From an uncultured Prolixibacteraceae bacterium (GTDB taxonomy: Bacteria; Bacteroidota; Bacteroidia; Bacteroidales; Prolixibacteraceae): a stretch of DNA of 64,000 nt. Shown in pieces: positions 7,991-17,686 of this stretch. The DNA lies in contig CALGIG010000029.1 in assembly GCA_937915865.1 (NCBI GenBank), forward strand, positions 43,048 through 107,047. Direction: 5' to 3'. How positions within the stretch are numbered: position 1 is the stretch's first letter; the number at the start of each line of letters is the position of its first letter. The translations under genes were made by a program, and so were the position numbers. The notes under the pieces were generated by a model. The model was not told the DNA's origin. It saw only the letters and a program-made list of their open reading frames with translations, and searched no databases.

Positions 7991-8084
7991 AAATTTGAAA
8001 TAACCCTAACTTTGTTACAAGATTTGCCAAAAATTACCCTAACTTTGTGCCAAAATTTGTCGAAAATTACCCTAACTTTGTGAC
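7991..8084 (+). repeat. 33-bp tandem repeat carrying TAACTTTG boxes
   Basis: Three copies of a unit beginning TAACTTTGT start at 8007, 8040 and 8073, an exact 33-bp period. The first two copies are full length and share the end AAAATTACCC. The third runs into the ATG of the DUF4143 ATPase five bases after its TTTG. Each box matches the TAnnTTTG -7 promoter consensus. The array could hold stacked promoters or operator sites for autoregulation. Confidence 0.75.
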
Positions 8085-9449
8085 ATGTTTAAACGCAATG
8101 TCATCGGTGAGCTTGAAGAATGGCGAACAAAAAGTGATCGTAAGCCATTGGTATTGAGAGGTGCGAGGCAGGTTGGTAAAACAACTCTGGTTCGTCAGTT
8201 CGCTTCTCAGTTCGACCAGTTTATTTACCTGAACCTTGAACTGCCCTCAGATCGCGAACCATTTGTTCAGTTTACCAGCATTGAGACCCTTGTTCAGGCA
8301 TTGTTTTTCATTAAAAACTGCTCGCTCGAAAAGAAGAAACAAACGCTGTTATTCATCGACGAAATTCAGGAAATCCCTTCAGCCTTAAACACTTTGCGAT
8401 ATTTTTATGAACAAGAGCCTGATATTGCTGTAATTGCAGCCGGAAGTATGTTGGAGTCGCTGTTCGACAAGAACATCAGTTTCCCGGTTGGTCGTGTCGA
8501 GTATAAAGTGGTGCGGCCAGCTTCGTTTCCTGAATTCTTGGATGCAATGGGCGAAACTGCGGCTTTGGAGCAGTTGATGCGCGTTCCGATTGCCGGGTTT
8601 GCTCATTCCAGATTGCTCCAGTTGTTTCACACTTACGCGCTGATTGGCGGAATGCCCGAGATTGTTAAAACCTACAGCGAGAAAAAAGATTTGCTGGCTT
8701 TGTCGCCGATTTACGACTCGCTTATTGCTTCGTACATGGACGATGTGGAGAAATATGCGACTTCCGATTCGCAAATTCAGCACATCAGGCATGCTATCCG
8801 GGCTTCGTTTCAGGAGGCTGGAACCCGGATTAAGTACGAAGGTTTTGGAAATTCACCCTACCGTTCGCGCGACATGGGCGAGGCGTTGCGTACCTTGGAG
8901 AAAGCACTTTTGATTCAGTTGTTGTTCCCGGTGACGTCAGCCAAATTGCCGTTGTTGCCCGACATTAAAAAGTCGCCCAAATTGCAGATATTGGATTCAG
9001 GATTAATGAATTACGCGGCTGGCATTCAACGGGAAATATTGGGAACAACCGATTTGAATTTGGTTTATCAGGGCAAATTAATTGAACATTTGATCGGGCA
9101 GGAAATTCTATCGGTGCAATCTTCGGCTTTAGATCGCCTGAATTTTTGGGTTCGGGAGAAAAAGACCTCAAACGCCGAAGTAGATTTCGTTTTCCTAATT
9201 GAAGGAAAACTCATTCCAATTGAAGTTAAGTCGGGAAAAGAAGGAACTCTCAGATCGTTGCACCTTTTCATGGACGAGGCGCCTCACCCGTTTGCTGTTC
9301 GTTTTTATGCCGGAGAATTGACAATTACTCAGCCAGAAACACCTTCGGGAAAAACATACAAGCTATTAAACCTTCCGTATTACCTGGGGTCACAACTAAA
9401 AAAATATGTTTACTGGTTTGTGAGTCAATCGGCATCGAAAGCCAACTAG
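8085..9449 (+). CDS. AAA ATPase with DUF4143 nuclease-like C-terminus
   Basis: A 454-residue member of the widespread AAA_14/DUF4143 family. Walker A is GARQVGKT (residues 26-33) and Walker B is TLLFIDEIQE (about 87-96). The C-terminal DUF4143 domain (about 200-400) ends in a PD-(D/E)xK-like core: EVDFVFLIEGKLIPIEVKSG. The family is common and mobile in Bacteroidota, often present in many copies, with no settled function; roles in defence or DNA handling have been suggested. The gene stands alone behind a tandem repeat of promoter-like boxes. No partner gene is adjacent. Confidence 0.9.
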   Translation: MFKRNVIGELEEWRTKSDRKPLVLRGARQVGKTTLVRQFASQFDQFIYLNLELPSDREPFVQFTSIETLVQALFFIKNCSLEKKKQTLLFIDEIQEIPSALNTLRYFYEQEPDIAVIAAGSMLESLFDKNISFPVGRVEYKVVRPASFPEFLDAMGETAALEQLMRVPIAGFAHSRLLQLFHTYALIGGMPEIVKTYSEKKDLLALSPIYDSLIASYMDDVEKYATSDSQIQHIRHAIRASFQEAGTRIKYEGFGNSPYRSRDMGEALRTLEKALLIQLLFPVTSAKLPLLPDIKKSPKLQILDSGLMNYAAGIQREILGTTDLNLVYQGKLIEHLIGQEILSVQSSALDRLNFWVREKKTSNAEVDFVFLIEGKLIPIEVKSGKEGTLRSLHLFMDEAPHPFAVRFYAGELTITQPETPSGKTYKLLNLPYYLGSQLKKYVYWFVSQSASKAN

Positions 9450-9528
9450 ATTTTTTGGTTCATTTCCTGATTTTGATTTCAGGAATTTAGTTTCTTTGTT
9501 TGGCTTTAATCGTTTTACCCTGCCGAAA

Positions 9529-10278
9529 ATGTCTGAAAAAGAATACTCGAATAATTATCTCGATCATATTTCGCTCGATTGCGTAATTTTTGGATTTCAC
9601 GCCAATCAGTTAAAAGTTTTGCTGCTTCACCTGAAAACTACAGGAGAATGGGCATTACCCGGTGGTTTTGTGAGCGAGGAAGAAACGCTGGAAGTTGCAG
9701 CCAGCAGGGTGTTGAAAGAACGTACCCAAATGGATGAAATCTTTTTGCGTCAGTTCCATGTTTTTAGCGAACCTAACCGTTCGAACCGCAACCCTGCTAT
9801 TTCCGATCTGGTAAGTTCTGGCCAACAACACCCCGAGTTGGAATGGTTTGACCAACGCTTTATTTCCGTAGGATTTTATGCTTTGGTGGAGTTTTCGCAG
9901 GTTCAGCCGCAGCCTGACGACCTTTCCGATTTCTGCAAATGGGCGAATATCGACGAGGTTGGCCAGCTGATGATTGACCACAACATCATCCTGAATAAAG
10001 CGCTTGAGACGTTACGGTTGCAATTAACTTTTCAGCCTATTGGATACAATTTACTTCCTGAAAAATTCACGATGACCGAACTTCGCAAATTGTACGAAAC
10101 TATTCTCGGACAGGAACTCGACCGACGTAATTTTCAGCGGAAAATACTGGCTTATGATATTTTAATCCGCCTGGACGAAGTAAAACAGGGCGTTGCACAT
10201 AAAGCTCCAACTTTGTATTGCTTTAACCTGAAAAACTATAAAAAGGCATTGGCAGACGGACTTAACGGAAAGTGGTAA
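9529..10278 (+). CDS. NrtR-like Nudix-domain transcriptional regulator
   Basis: The protein is 249 residues from the ATG at 9529; the reading could extend to a TTG at 9496. Residues 10-140 form a Nudix fold (ALPGGFVSEEETLEVAASRV), but the Nudix box is degenerate: the REUxEE core reads VLKERTQM, so hydrolysis is unlikely. Residues 165-235 form a winged helix (FTMTELRKLYETILGQELDR) as in NrtR/AraR-type regulators. In this family the Nudix domain binds ADP-ribose, a nucleotide or a sugar and releases DNA. In Bacteroides one member controls arabinose use. Lying 99 bp before a GH95 gene on the same strand, it may regulate that gene. Confidence 0.8.
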   Translation: MSEKEYSNNYLDHISLDCVIFGFHANQLKVLLLHLKTTGEWALPGGFVSEEETLEVAASRVLKERTQMDEIFLRQFHVFSEPNRSNRNPAISDLVSSGQQHPELEWFDQRFISVGFYALVEFSQVQPQPDDLSDFCKWANIDEVGQLMIDHNIILNKALETLRLQLTFQPIGYNLLPEKFTMTELRKLYETILGQELDRRNFQRKILAYDILIRLDEVKQGVAHKAPTLYCFNLKNYKKALADGLNGKW

Positions 10279-10377
10279 TCTGTTCCCTTCAAAAACTTTT
10301 AAAGCATCAGCACAGATCAGGATAATTGCATCCTAAAAATGATTATTTTCGTTGCTGATTAACAAACCTAAATACTT

Positions 10378-12696
10378 ATGAACCTCAGGTCGATAAAGCT
10401 TATCAGTATTACTTTTTTTGTTTTTGTTCAATTCATATCTTTTGCCGAAACTCCCAATAATTTAAAACTTTGGTACACCAAACCGGCAAAAAAATGGACT
10501 GAAGCTCTGCCAATTGGCAATGGCCGTTTGGGCGCCATGATTTATGGCGGCGTTGAAGACGATCAAATTCAGTTTAATGAAGAAACTTTATGGACTGGTT
10601 CGCCTAACGATTATGCGCATAAAGGGGCTTACCAGTATCTCGCCCAAATAAGGCAATTGCTTTTCGACGGAAAGCAAAAAGAAGCGGAAGATTTGGCTAT
10701 GAAAGAATTTATAAGCGTTCCCCTGACTCAAAAGGCTTACCAGGCTTTTGGCGATGTAAACATTCATTTTCCCAACCAGGCCGGATATACCAATTATCGC
10801 CGCGAACTGGATTTGACCAAAGCCATTCACCGTGTCTCGTACCAGGCAAACGGAGTAAATTTCATTCGCGAATATTTGTCGTCGAATCCCGATCAGGTAA
10901 TTGTCATTCGCTTAATTGCTGACCAGAAAAAAGCATTGAATTTCAGTATAAAAATGAATGCGCTGCACGAACAAAAAACCGTTAAAACTTCAGGAAATAC
11001 AATTACGCTGAATGTTCAGGTGAAAGATGGCGCTTTACGTGGCGTTGCCACTGTAAAAGTTGTTACCGACGGAGCCATTAAAACCGAAGCCGATCAGCTT
11101 ACCGTTTCAGGAGCGCAAAACGCAGTCCTGTACCTTGCTGCCAACACCAACTACGTGAATTACAAAGATGTGAGTGGAAATCCGGAACAAAAAGTTGCGG
11201 CAACGCTGGCTAAAGTTGAAAAGAAAAAATTCGATTCGATTTTAGCTGCTCATGAGGCCGATTACCAAAAATTGTTTGGCCGGTTCAATGTTCAGTTTTC
11301 GGAAAACGACCGCGTAAAACTGCCTACCAACGAACGAATTGCCGAATTCAGCAAATCGCCCGACGATCCGCAACTGTTGGCGCTTTACATTCAGTACGGA
11401 AGATATTTGTTGATTTCGAGCAGTCGCCCGGGATGCCAGCCTGCCAATTTGCAGGGAATCTGGTGCGATCAGCTGAAACCCGCATGGGACAGCAAGTGGA
11501 CCGTGAACATCAATACTGAAATGAATTACTGGCCCGCAGAAATTGCAAACCTTTCGGAATGTCAGGAACCACTTTATAACATGATTGCCGATTGTGCCCA
11601 AACCGGTAAAACCGTGGCCAAAGAACATTACAATGCCAGCGGTTGGGTGTTGCATCACAATACCGACATCTGGCGCGGTACAGCCCCGATAAACCATTCG
11701 AATCATGGTATATGGGTTTCGGGCGGCGCGTGGCTGAGCCGTCATTTGTGGGAACATTACCTGTTTACACAGGATAAAGAATTTTTGAGAAATAGGGCTT
11801 ATCCGCTGATGAAAGGTGCCGCCGAATTTTTTACTCAATTCCTGATCAAAGACCCGAAAACCGGTTACCTGATCAGCACTCCTTCCAATTCTCCTGAAAA
11901 CGGCGGTTTGGTTGCCGGACCAACGATGGATCACCAGATTATCCGCGCTTTGTTTCGCTCATGCATTGAAGCTTCCGACATTCTGGGAACCGACAAGGAA
12001 TTTGCGCAGAAACTGAAAGGTATGCTTCTGCAGATTGCTCCAAATAAAATTGGCCAATACGGGCAATTGCAGGAGTGGATGGAAGATAAGGACAACCCCA
12101 AAGATACGCACCGCCATGTTTCGCATTTGTGGGCTGTCTATCCCGGAAATGAAATCAACTGGAAAGATACTCCTGATTTAATGAAAGCTGCCCGCCAATC
12201 GCTGATTTATCGTGGCGACGATGGAACTGGCTGGAGCCTTTCATGGAAGATAAACTTTTGGGCACGTTTCCTTGATGGAAATCACGCTTACGAGATGATT
12301 AAGTTGCTGTTCCGTCCGGTTGAAATTGAAAATACGGTTTATACCAAAGGCGGCGGTTCGTATACCAATTTGTTCGATGCCCATCCGCCGTTCCAGATTG
12401 ATGGTAATTTTGGCGCACCTGCCGGAATGATTGAAATGCTTATCCAAAGCCAGTTGGGAACAATCGATCTTTTGCCTGCCTTGCCCGATGCTTTGCCGAA
12501 TGGTAGAATTTCGGGAGTTTGCGCCCGTGGTGGTTTCGAGCTGGCCTTTGAATGGCAAAACGGCAAACTTCAGAAAGTAAAGGTTTTATCCAAGGCTGGA
12601 CAGAAATGTCATTTAAATTACGCCGGAAAATCTGTTGATTTTGATACGCAGAAAGGAAAAACTTACGCGTTTAACGGGGAGTTAAAAGCGTTATAA
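10378..12696 (+). CDS. glycoside hydrolase family 95 (alpha-L-fucosidase type)
   Basis: A 772-residue exported enzyme. A signal peptide spans residues 1-23 (ending SFAE). The N-terminal beta-sandwich begins LWYTKPAKKWTEALPIGNGR, a hallmark of GH95. The (alpha/alpha)6 catalytic barrel covers about 290-670 (PACQPANLQGIW-type segment, NMNYWPAE-like NTEMNYWPAEIANL). A small C-terminal beta domain follows. GH95 enzymes invert and release terminal alpha-1,2-L-fucose, and some act on L-galactose. The protein is probably periplasmic. It is preceded by a Nudix-type regulator and ends in a strong hairpin shared with a convergent gene. Confidence 0.92.
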   Translation: MNLRSIKLISITFFVFVQFISFAETPNNLKLWYTKPAKKWTEALPIGNGRLGAMIYGGVEDDQIQFNEETLWTGSPNDYAHKGAYQYLAQIRQLLFDGKQKEAEDLAMKEFISVPLTQKAYQAFGDVNIHFPNQAGYTNYRRELDLTKAIHRVSYQANGVNFIREYLSSNPDQVIVIRLIADQKKALNFSIKMNALHEQKTVKTSGNTITLNVQVKDGALRGVATVKVVTDGAIKTEADQLTVSGAQNAVLYLAANTNYVNYKDVSGNPEQKVAATLAKVEKKKFDSILAAHEADYQKLFGRFNVQFSENDRVKLPTNERIAEFSKSPDDPQLLALYIQYGRYLLISSSRPGCQPANLQGIWCDQLKPAWDSKWTVNINTEMNYWPAEIANLSECQEPLYNMIADCAQTGKTVAKEHYNASGWVLHHNTDIWRGTAPINHSNHGIWVSGGAWLSRHLWEHYLFTQDKEFLRNRAYPLMKGAAEFFTQFLIKDPKTGYLISTPSNSPENGGLVAGPTMDHQIIRALFRSCIEASDILGTDKEFAQKLKGMLLQIAPNKIGQYGQLQEWMEDKDNPKDTHRHVSHLWAVYPGNEINWKDTPDLMKAARQSLIYRGDDGTGWSLSWKINFWARFLDGNHAYEMIKLLFRPVEIENTVYTKGGGSYTNLFDAHPPFQIDGNFGAPAGMIEMLIQSQLGTIDLLPALPDALPNGRISGVCARGGFELAFEWQNGKLQKVKVLSKAGQKCHLNYAGKSVDFDTQKGKTYAFNGELKAL

Positions 12697-12700
12697 AACG

Positions 12701-12741
12701 AATTGCTTCTGGCGGCTAGTTGCTGGCTGCCAGAAGCAATT
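12701..12741. terminator. bidirectional terminator hairpin
   Basis: A perfect 13-bp stem (AATTGCTTCTGGC and its complement) sits between the convergent ends of the GH95 gene and the dehydratase-like gene. Confidence 0.7.
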
Positions 12742-12744
12742 GTT

Positions 12745-13698
12745 CTACTTCTTATTTTCTTTGATTTTCGACAAATAGTCGTTCTCCAAAACCTGCTTAA
12801 TACCAATGTGGTAAGGGGTTGCCTGAATGCCAAAACGTTTCTCGAATTTGCTGCTGTCGAAAACATAGTCGGACTGATTTTGGTAGAACATTTCCAGAAT
12901 TTCTTTCATGATCGGGCTCATGTAGCCCAAAATCCAAACCATGTACTTGTTTATGCGGTGGTAGCGCGGTTTTACGCCCAGTTCGCTGGCAATTAGCCAG
13001 GTCCATTGCTTACCAGTGAAAGGTTCTGGCGCGGTGGGCAAATGCCAAACCTGGTTGTAAGCATCTTCGGTATTGCCCAGCAAAGCCGTAGCTTTTCCGG
13101 CATCGGGGGTAAACGTATAAGAATGCACGGCATTCGGATTACCAAGTAAATTAGCTTTGCTCCCAATAACCAGCGGTTTGATGATGGTTTCGTTCATCAT
13201 GCTCGAACGCCGGATTCCGGGGCCATAAAAGTCAGCCGAACGGGCAATCAGCGCGGTAAGTGTTCCGGCATTTACCTCATCCATAATCATTTGAGCAACC
13301 TCGGCCCTAACCTTCCCTTTTTTGCTGGGTGGCTTGATAGGCGTTTCCTCGGTCATGCGGTTCAGGTACTTTTTGTCGTACATGTACATATTATCGAAAA
13401 ATACCAGTTTGGCGTTGAACTCCTTGCAGGCGTCAATCACGCTGCGCATAAACTTTGGCCAGCAATTCTGCCATGTTTTGGTCACGTAAGGAAAACCGAC
13501 AGTGACATAAACCACCTCGGAGCCTTTTACCGCTTTCCGAATGTTTTTAGGATCGAGCAGATCGGCAGGCATCAGGTTGTCGGTAAGGTTTACCTTTTGC
13601 GGATGGCGATTTACAAGGCGAATATCGGTTGTGTAAGCGGTTAATGCTTTGGCAAGCTCAATTCCAATCGGGCCGCCGGCTCCAAGTATGGTTTGCAT
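12745..13698 (-). CDS. NAD(P)-binding epimerase/dehydratase-like (atypical SDR)
   Basis: A 317-residue Rossmann-fold protein starting MQTILGAGGPIGIELA, an atypical glycine motif (GAGGPIG) at the very N-terminus. It keeps a VYVTVGFPY segment and a YxxxK-like region near YMYDKKY, but the classical SDR catalytic YxxxK is not convincing. Relatives are annotated as NAD-dependent epimerases/dehydratases, and the substrate cannot be told. It lies 32 bp downstream of the monooxygenase-like gene on the same strand, so the two probably form a small redox operon. Confidence 0.8.
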   Translation of the reverse strand: MQTILGAGGPIGIELAKALTAYTTDIRLVNRHPQKVNLTDNLMPADLLDPKNIRKAVKGSEVVYVTVGFPYVTKTWQNCWPKFMRSVIDACKEFNAKLVFFDNMYMYDKKYLNRMTEETPIKPPSKKGKVRAEVAQMIMDEVNAGTLTALIARSADFYGPGIRRSSMMNETIIKPLVIGSKANLLGNPNAVHSYTFTPDAGKATALLGNTEDAYNQVWHLPTAPEPFTGKQWTWLIASELGVKPRYHRINKYMVWILGYMSPIMKEILEMFYQNQSDYVFDSSKFEKRFGIQATPYHIGIKQVLENDYLSKIKENKK

Positions 13699-13730
13699 AA
13701 TTTTACAGTTTTCAGGATAAAATGCGAAAA

Positions 13731-14006
13731 TCAGAATTCAAATTTCTCCAGTTTTATTTCAGAGAATTCCTGAAGGATAGCAATGTTTTTAACGAAATGG
13801 GCTGTTTTTTCGTGTGCCGAAAGAGCAGCGCTGTCGAGCCATGTTTCGCAGATCAATAAAACGTTGGGGCGAGTTGAACTTTCATAAACATCGTAGGCAA
13901 TGCAGCCATCTTCTTTTACCGAAAATTGAGTCAACTCTTTAGCTGCGTCAAGCACTTTGGCCTGATTTTCAGCTTTAACCTGGATAAATACATTTAATCG
14001 AATCAT
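13731..14006 (-). CDS. putative quinol monooxygenase (ABM/YgiN-type)
   Basis: This 91-residue protein is the right size for a dimeric alpha-beta barrel of the antibiotic-biosynthesis-monooxygenase family. The landmarks are NVFIQVKAENQAKVLDAAKE at the start, KEDGCIAYDVYES in the middle and ETWLDSAALSAHEKTAHF, which carries the family's conserved E-W and H. YgiN-type members oxidise quinols; others are of unknown role. It is followed on the same strand by a Rossmann-fold gene. Confidence 0.85.
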   Translation of the reverse strand: MIRLNVFIQVKAENQAKVLDAAKELTQFSVKEDGCIAYDVYESSTRPNVLLICETWLDSAALSAHEKTAHFVKNIAILQEFSEIKLEKFEF

Positions 14007-14095
14007 AGTGGTGTTTTTTTGTAAACGTAAAGATAGAACTATTTCACTGCCCGGAAATCAATTTTTTGTTAATTGAGAGCCCGGAACAAAGCCCG

Positions 14096-17000
14096 TTATT
14101 TCAGAGTCTCAATTCTAAATGTTTCAATAGCATGATGCCCCAATTGAATGGGCAAATTATTCCCGTTGACTGGCAATGTTTTGGCCTCGTTTTCGATGAG
14201 GTTGGTTTGCGCTGCGCCTTCAATTTTTTTGAAGCATTGCAGTTTCACTTCCCTGTTTTTTCCTTCCAGATCGACCAGGCGAATAACTGTTTCGTCGGTA
14301 TCTTCGCTTTTCTTGATGGTAGAGATTAGCACTTGCTCCTGATCGGTTGAGAAAAAGCTCAGCGATTCGGGCAACGAAGCCGTTGTTAAGCGGTGGTCGG
14401 CCCATACGGGCAGTAGCTGCTCGTTGGCTTCACGGCCAAAAGTATTTCCATTTACCCATCCTGAAGGATGCGAGGTAAACGAAAACCGGAACGTATGGTC
14501 GCCTGTTTGCAGGTAATCGTTTCCTTCCCAGTGGCAGCTTTTTCGCGAAGCCAGCAAAATGGGCTGGAGTACCTGGTTTTTCATTGGGTTGGTGGTAGGG
14601 TCAATCCAGTCGGCTACAGCCACCGAAGAGCTCAATGTTACGCCAAAATCTGTGTTGCTGGCGCCTATCCAGTTTTCAATGCCTCTGGGGTGCATGTCTT
14701 TGCAAATCGTTTGGTAGCGCTCGCCGGCAGCGCCTTTCAGTTCGTCTTTGCCTACTTCCACCACGCCAAACGGCACTTCGTAAGCCACTTGCCCGTCGGT
14801 CATATTTAGCGGTAAAGCCATTCTGAATTCGCGGTAAAGCACACCTTCCCAGTTCAGTACGGACGGTTCAAAATCAATCCGCTTCAGTTGATTATACACT
14901 TTTACCCGCAATTCAATATCGGCATACCTGATGTGCTGCCTGAATTTATAAACAGTGTAAACAGGTCCGTTTTCCTCAATTTCCCATTTGGTTGGGTAAT
15001 TCCCTGTTTTGTCAAATCCGTCCATGTCGGGTTTCTGGATGTCGATAAATTCGCCGGCCCCATTACCAAAGGAGTGCATGGTGAACACCTCGCCAGCCTT
15101 AAATTTCGACGGATCAATCAATTCCTGGTTTAGCGTTTTGTCGAAAATCGATGACAATCCTCCATCGGTGAATTTCAGCTTGTAGAATTGGTTTTCGGCT
15201 TCATTCGCGAATGAAATACGGGCATTGGCAGGTTTCTTGTCTGTGGTTTTCAGGTAATACGTTTTAAATCCAATGGCCGGAACTTGCTCTGCAATAAAAT
15301 TGAGTGTTGCGCTTTTGATTGACCCGTCGGAGAAATGCCTGGCATTACTGAGCTGAGTGCCGATTTTCTGACCTGTGGCGTCCTGAAGTTCAAGACCGAA
15401 AGCTTCGTCCGGGTTGAAACTGACTTCAATCGATACCGGATCGTTTCGTCGGGCATTCATACTGTTGAAAACCACCAGTGGACGCCCTTTTTCGGGATGA
15501 GTAATCACTTTGGCAGCAAGTTGTCCGAGATTCTCTTCAATGATGTGACTGGCTTCGGCTTTCGAAAACTCGTATTTCTGGAGAAACAGGGCGTCGGTAA
15601 TATCGCCATGTTTGCCGCCCCAGCCGTGGTCGGGGTAAATTTTGGTTTCCCAGGCTTTGGCCAACTGAGTTTCAGGATAATTTTTGAACGATCCATCAAT
15701 CACCGCATTGATCGTGGCCAGTTTTTCGGCCACCGGCAATAAAATATCGGCTTCGCGGCTCGCTTTGATGGCTTTTTGGTGCGACGGACCGTGAATATAC
15801 AGCCAAACATCGGGTCGTTCGCCCTGGATGGTAGGCAATTGCGGCTGTTGAGCAATCAGTGCATCAAAAAATTCCGGGGCTGTAGTTACTTTAATTGGCG
15901 GAAGTTTTACAGCTACCGGTTTGCCTTTTTCATCCTGAAGTTCACGAATGCCGTTCCATCCCCGGATCAAATTCGTGTAATCGCGGGCCGGACTCATATC
16001 ATTGTCAGAAAGCACCGGAATAACTGGTGTTGCCGTTTGGACGGTATAGAATTTCTCCCAATCCATCGAACTGGTTGCCAGGTACTGACTTGCTTCGTTG
16101 AATTTTTTCTGAAGCGGCCCAAACGCATCGCCATAATGACCGGGCGAAAACATCGTAACGTACGATCCGTCAGGGCTATACCAGTTGTAAATGCCCCGCT
16201 CGTGCCGACTGACAGAAAGGTATTTAGTGCCTGCTTTTCGCATCAGTTGCGCCATTTGCAGCGTACGCCCCGGAACATCTTCGTTCCAGTAAACGGTTGC
16301 ACTGTAGCCAAATTCTTTCTGAAGCCATTTGGCCCCGAGATAAAACTGGCGTACCAGCGATTCGCCCGAGTACATTTCTTCGTAGGGTTGAATGTAGGTC
16401 GATCCGCATGAAATTCGTCCGTCGTTTAACATTTCCTTCACCAATGGTTTTTTATCAGGATGGCGTGTGATGTATTCGCGGAGCATCAGCCCGTCTTCAA
16501 CGTCGAAACGGTAGTTTTTATCTTTGGTGCCCATTTCAAGTAAAGGCGTAATCAGCATTGTGTCGCGTTCGATGACACATTTCTCGGGCGAGTCCATCCA
16601 GGCAATATCCTGGTGACTCGAATTCATCAGGTAAATTTGCCCTTTGCTCAGGATGGAGTTGGATAAGGTAAATAATCCTGAAACGGTTTTTGACTCGTAA
16701 ATCCGGTTCGCGTTGAGTTCTGTTTTCCCCGTACGATTGGAGCTTTCGATAAAAAGCACTGCTTTATTTTGTAGTTTAGTGATTTTGCTCTCTGCGCCAA
16801 GTTGTTCGACGACAATTAGTTCGCCTTTTGAATCTTTCAGGATAAATGGTTTGTTCAACGTTGACAGTGGAAGGACAATAGTTCCAACTGCCCGATCATT
16901 TTCAGGCTGAAGTTTTATGCTTTTTGTTTTTTTTGAAGAGGTATAAGTCAGGTCGGTTCCGGCAAGTGTTTTCGATGCAGTGAGGCTGCATTGCAAATCG

Positions 17001-17653
17001 CGGGTGGTTTTTTCGATAGTAAGTTTAGCCCAGACCTCATATTCGGTCGATTTTTGGAGGTAATTCAGGACATCATTAGCCTGATAGACAATGATCCAGG
17101 TGTTGTCGTTACTTGCTCGACCAACTATTTTTATCGTCTGTTCCTTTCCTTTTACCAGCCAATTTTGGGGTGCAACCAGCGACATGTATCCATGGGCATC
17201 GCCATTCTGGTCAGTTTCGACCGTTACAAACGACAATGAGCCACCATCGGGTGATTTGATCTGCCAGTCTTTTTGTTCCGAAGTATGTATCTCGAATCGT
17301 TTTTGCCCATTGAAAAAAACATCGAACGTCAAGGATTCCCTGGTCAGGTCGAGAGCGGCAATCCACAAAAAACCGGCTTCAGATTGTTCAAACCCAGTTG
17401 GAACGACCTGCGTTTTCCACTCAATGGCCATATTGCCATCAGTACAGCGGGTCAGGAGCGATTTTTTAATGTCGGAACGGAAGCTGTGGTACGAAAACTC
17501 GTTATTCCCAACATTTTGATTAAAGCCTTCGAACCAGTTTTTCGATTTTGAAACCAGCTTTTCAATCGCCTTGTTTTGGATATCTTGCGCTTTGGGTTGA
17601 AAGGCAGCGCAGGTCAGTAAAATCAAAATTCCGGTTAGTTTGAACTTGCTCAT
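14096..17653 (-). CDS. glycoside hydrolase family 38 alpha-mannosidase
   Basis: This 1185-residue exported enzyme has a signal peptide at residues 1-22. About 320 residues of beta-rich N-terminal extension precede the GH38 barrel, which starts at QIYLMNSSHQDIAWMD (zinc-binding His and Asp). The nucleophile region reads VYWNEDVPGR, with Asp near residue 459. A three-helix middle domain and C-terminal beta-sandwiches follow (about 700-1185). GH38 enzymes retain configuration and cleave alpha-1,2/1,3/1,6-mannosides; some act on N-glycans. At 1185 residues it is longer than many bacterial GH38s because of the N-terminal extension. It is the last gene of the probable mannose operon, 33 bp after the isomerase. 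Confidence 0.92.
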   Translation of the reverse strand: MSKFKLTGILILLTCAAFQPKAQDIQNKAIEKLVSKSKNWFEGFNQNVGNNEFSYHSFRSDIKKSLLTRCTDGNMAIEWKTQVVPTGFEQSEAGFLWIAALDLTRESLTFDVFFNGQKRFEIHTSEQKDWQIKSPDGGSLSFVTVETDQNGDAHGYMSLVAPQNWLVKGKEQTIKIVGRASNDNTWIIVYQANDVLNYLQKSTEYEVWAKLTIEKTTRDLQCSLTASKTLAGTDLTYTSSKKTKSIKLQPENDRAVGTIVLPLSTLNKPFILKDSKGELIVVEQLGAESKITKLQNKAVLFIESSNRTGKTELNANRIYESKTVSGLFTLSNSILSKGQIYLMNSSHQDIAWMDSPEKCVIERDTMLITPLLEMGTKDKNYRFDVEDGLMLREYITRHPDKKPLVKEMLNDGRISCGSTYIQPYEEMYSGESLVRQFYLGAKWLQKEFGYSATVYWNEDVPGRTLQMAQLMRKAGTKYLSVSRHERGIYNWYSPDGSYVTMFSPGHYGDAFGPLQKKFNEASQYLATSSMDWEKFYTVQTATPVIPVLSDNDMSPARDYTNLIRGWNGIRELQDEKGKPVAVKLPPIKVTTAPEFFDALIAQQPQLPTIQGERPDVWLYIHGPSHQKAIKASREADILLPVAEKLATINAVIDGSFKNYPETQLAKAWETKIYPDHGWGGKHGDITDALFLQKYEFSKAEASHIIEENLGQLAAKVITHPEKGRPLVVFNSMNARRNDPVSIEVSFNPDEAFGLELQDATGQKIGTQLSNARHFSDGSIKSATLNFIAEQVPAIGFKTYYLKTTDKKPANARISFANEAENQFYKLKFTDGGLSSIFDKTLNQELIDPSKFKAGEVFTMHSFGNGAGEFIDIQKPDMDGFDKTGNYPTKWEIEENGPVYTVYKFRQHIRYADIELRVKVYNQLKRIDFEPSVLNWEGVLYREFRMALPLNMTDGQVAYEVPFGVVEVGKDELKGAAGERYQTICKDMHPRGIENWIGASNTDFGVTLSSSVAVADWIDPTTNPMKNQVLQPILLASRKSCHWEGNDYLQTGDHTFRFSFTSHPSGWVNGNTFGREANEQLLPVWADHRLTTASLPESLSFFSTDQEQVLISTIKKSEDTDETVIRLVDLEGKNREVKLQCFKKIEGAAQTNLIENEAKTLPVNGNNLPIQLGHHAIETFRIETLK

Positions 17654-17686
17654 CGTATTTTCAGTTTAGGTTTTCAATGGACAATA

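Noticed and set aside
7991..8084. 33-bp periodic repeats considered as a CRISPR array
   Set aside because: The repeat runs without spacers, only about three units exist, and no cas genes are near.
11242..11934. 230-residue open frame on the minus strand inside the GH95 gene
   Set aside because: It lies wholly within the GH95 catalytic region and its translation has no recognisable domain.
15776..16411. 211-residue open frame on the plus strand inside the GH38 gene
   Set aside because: It is antisense to a long, well-matched coding region, has no family features, and arises from codon bias of the real gene.
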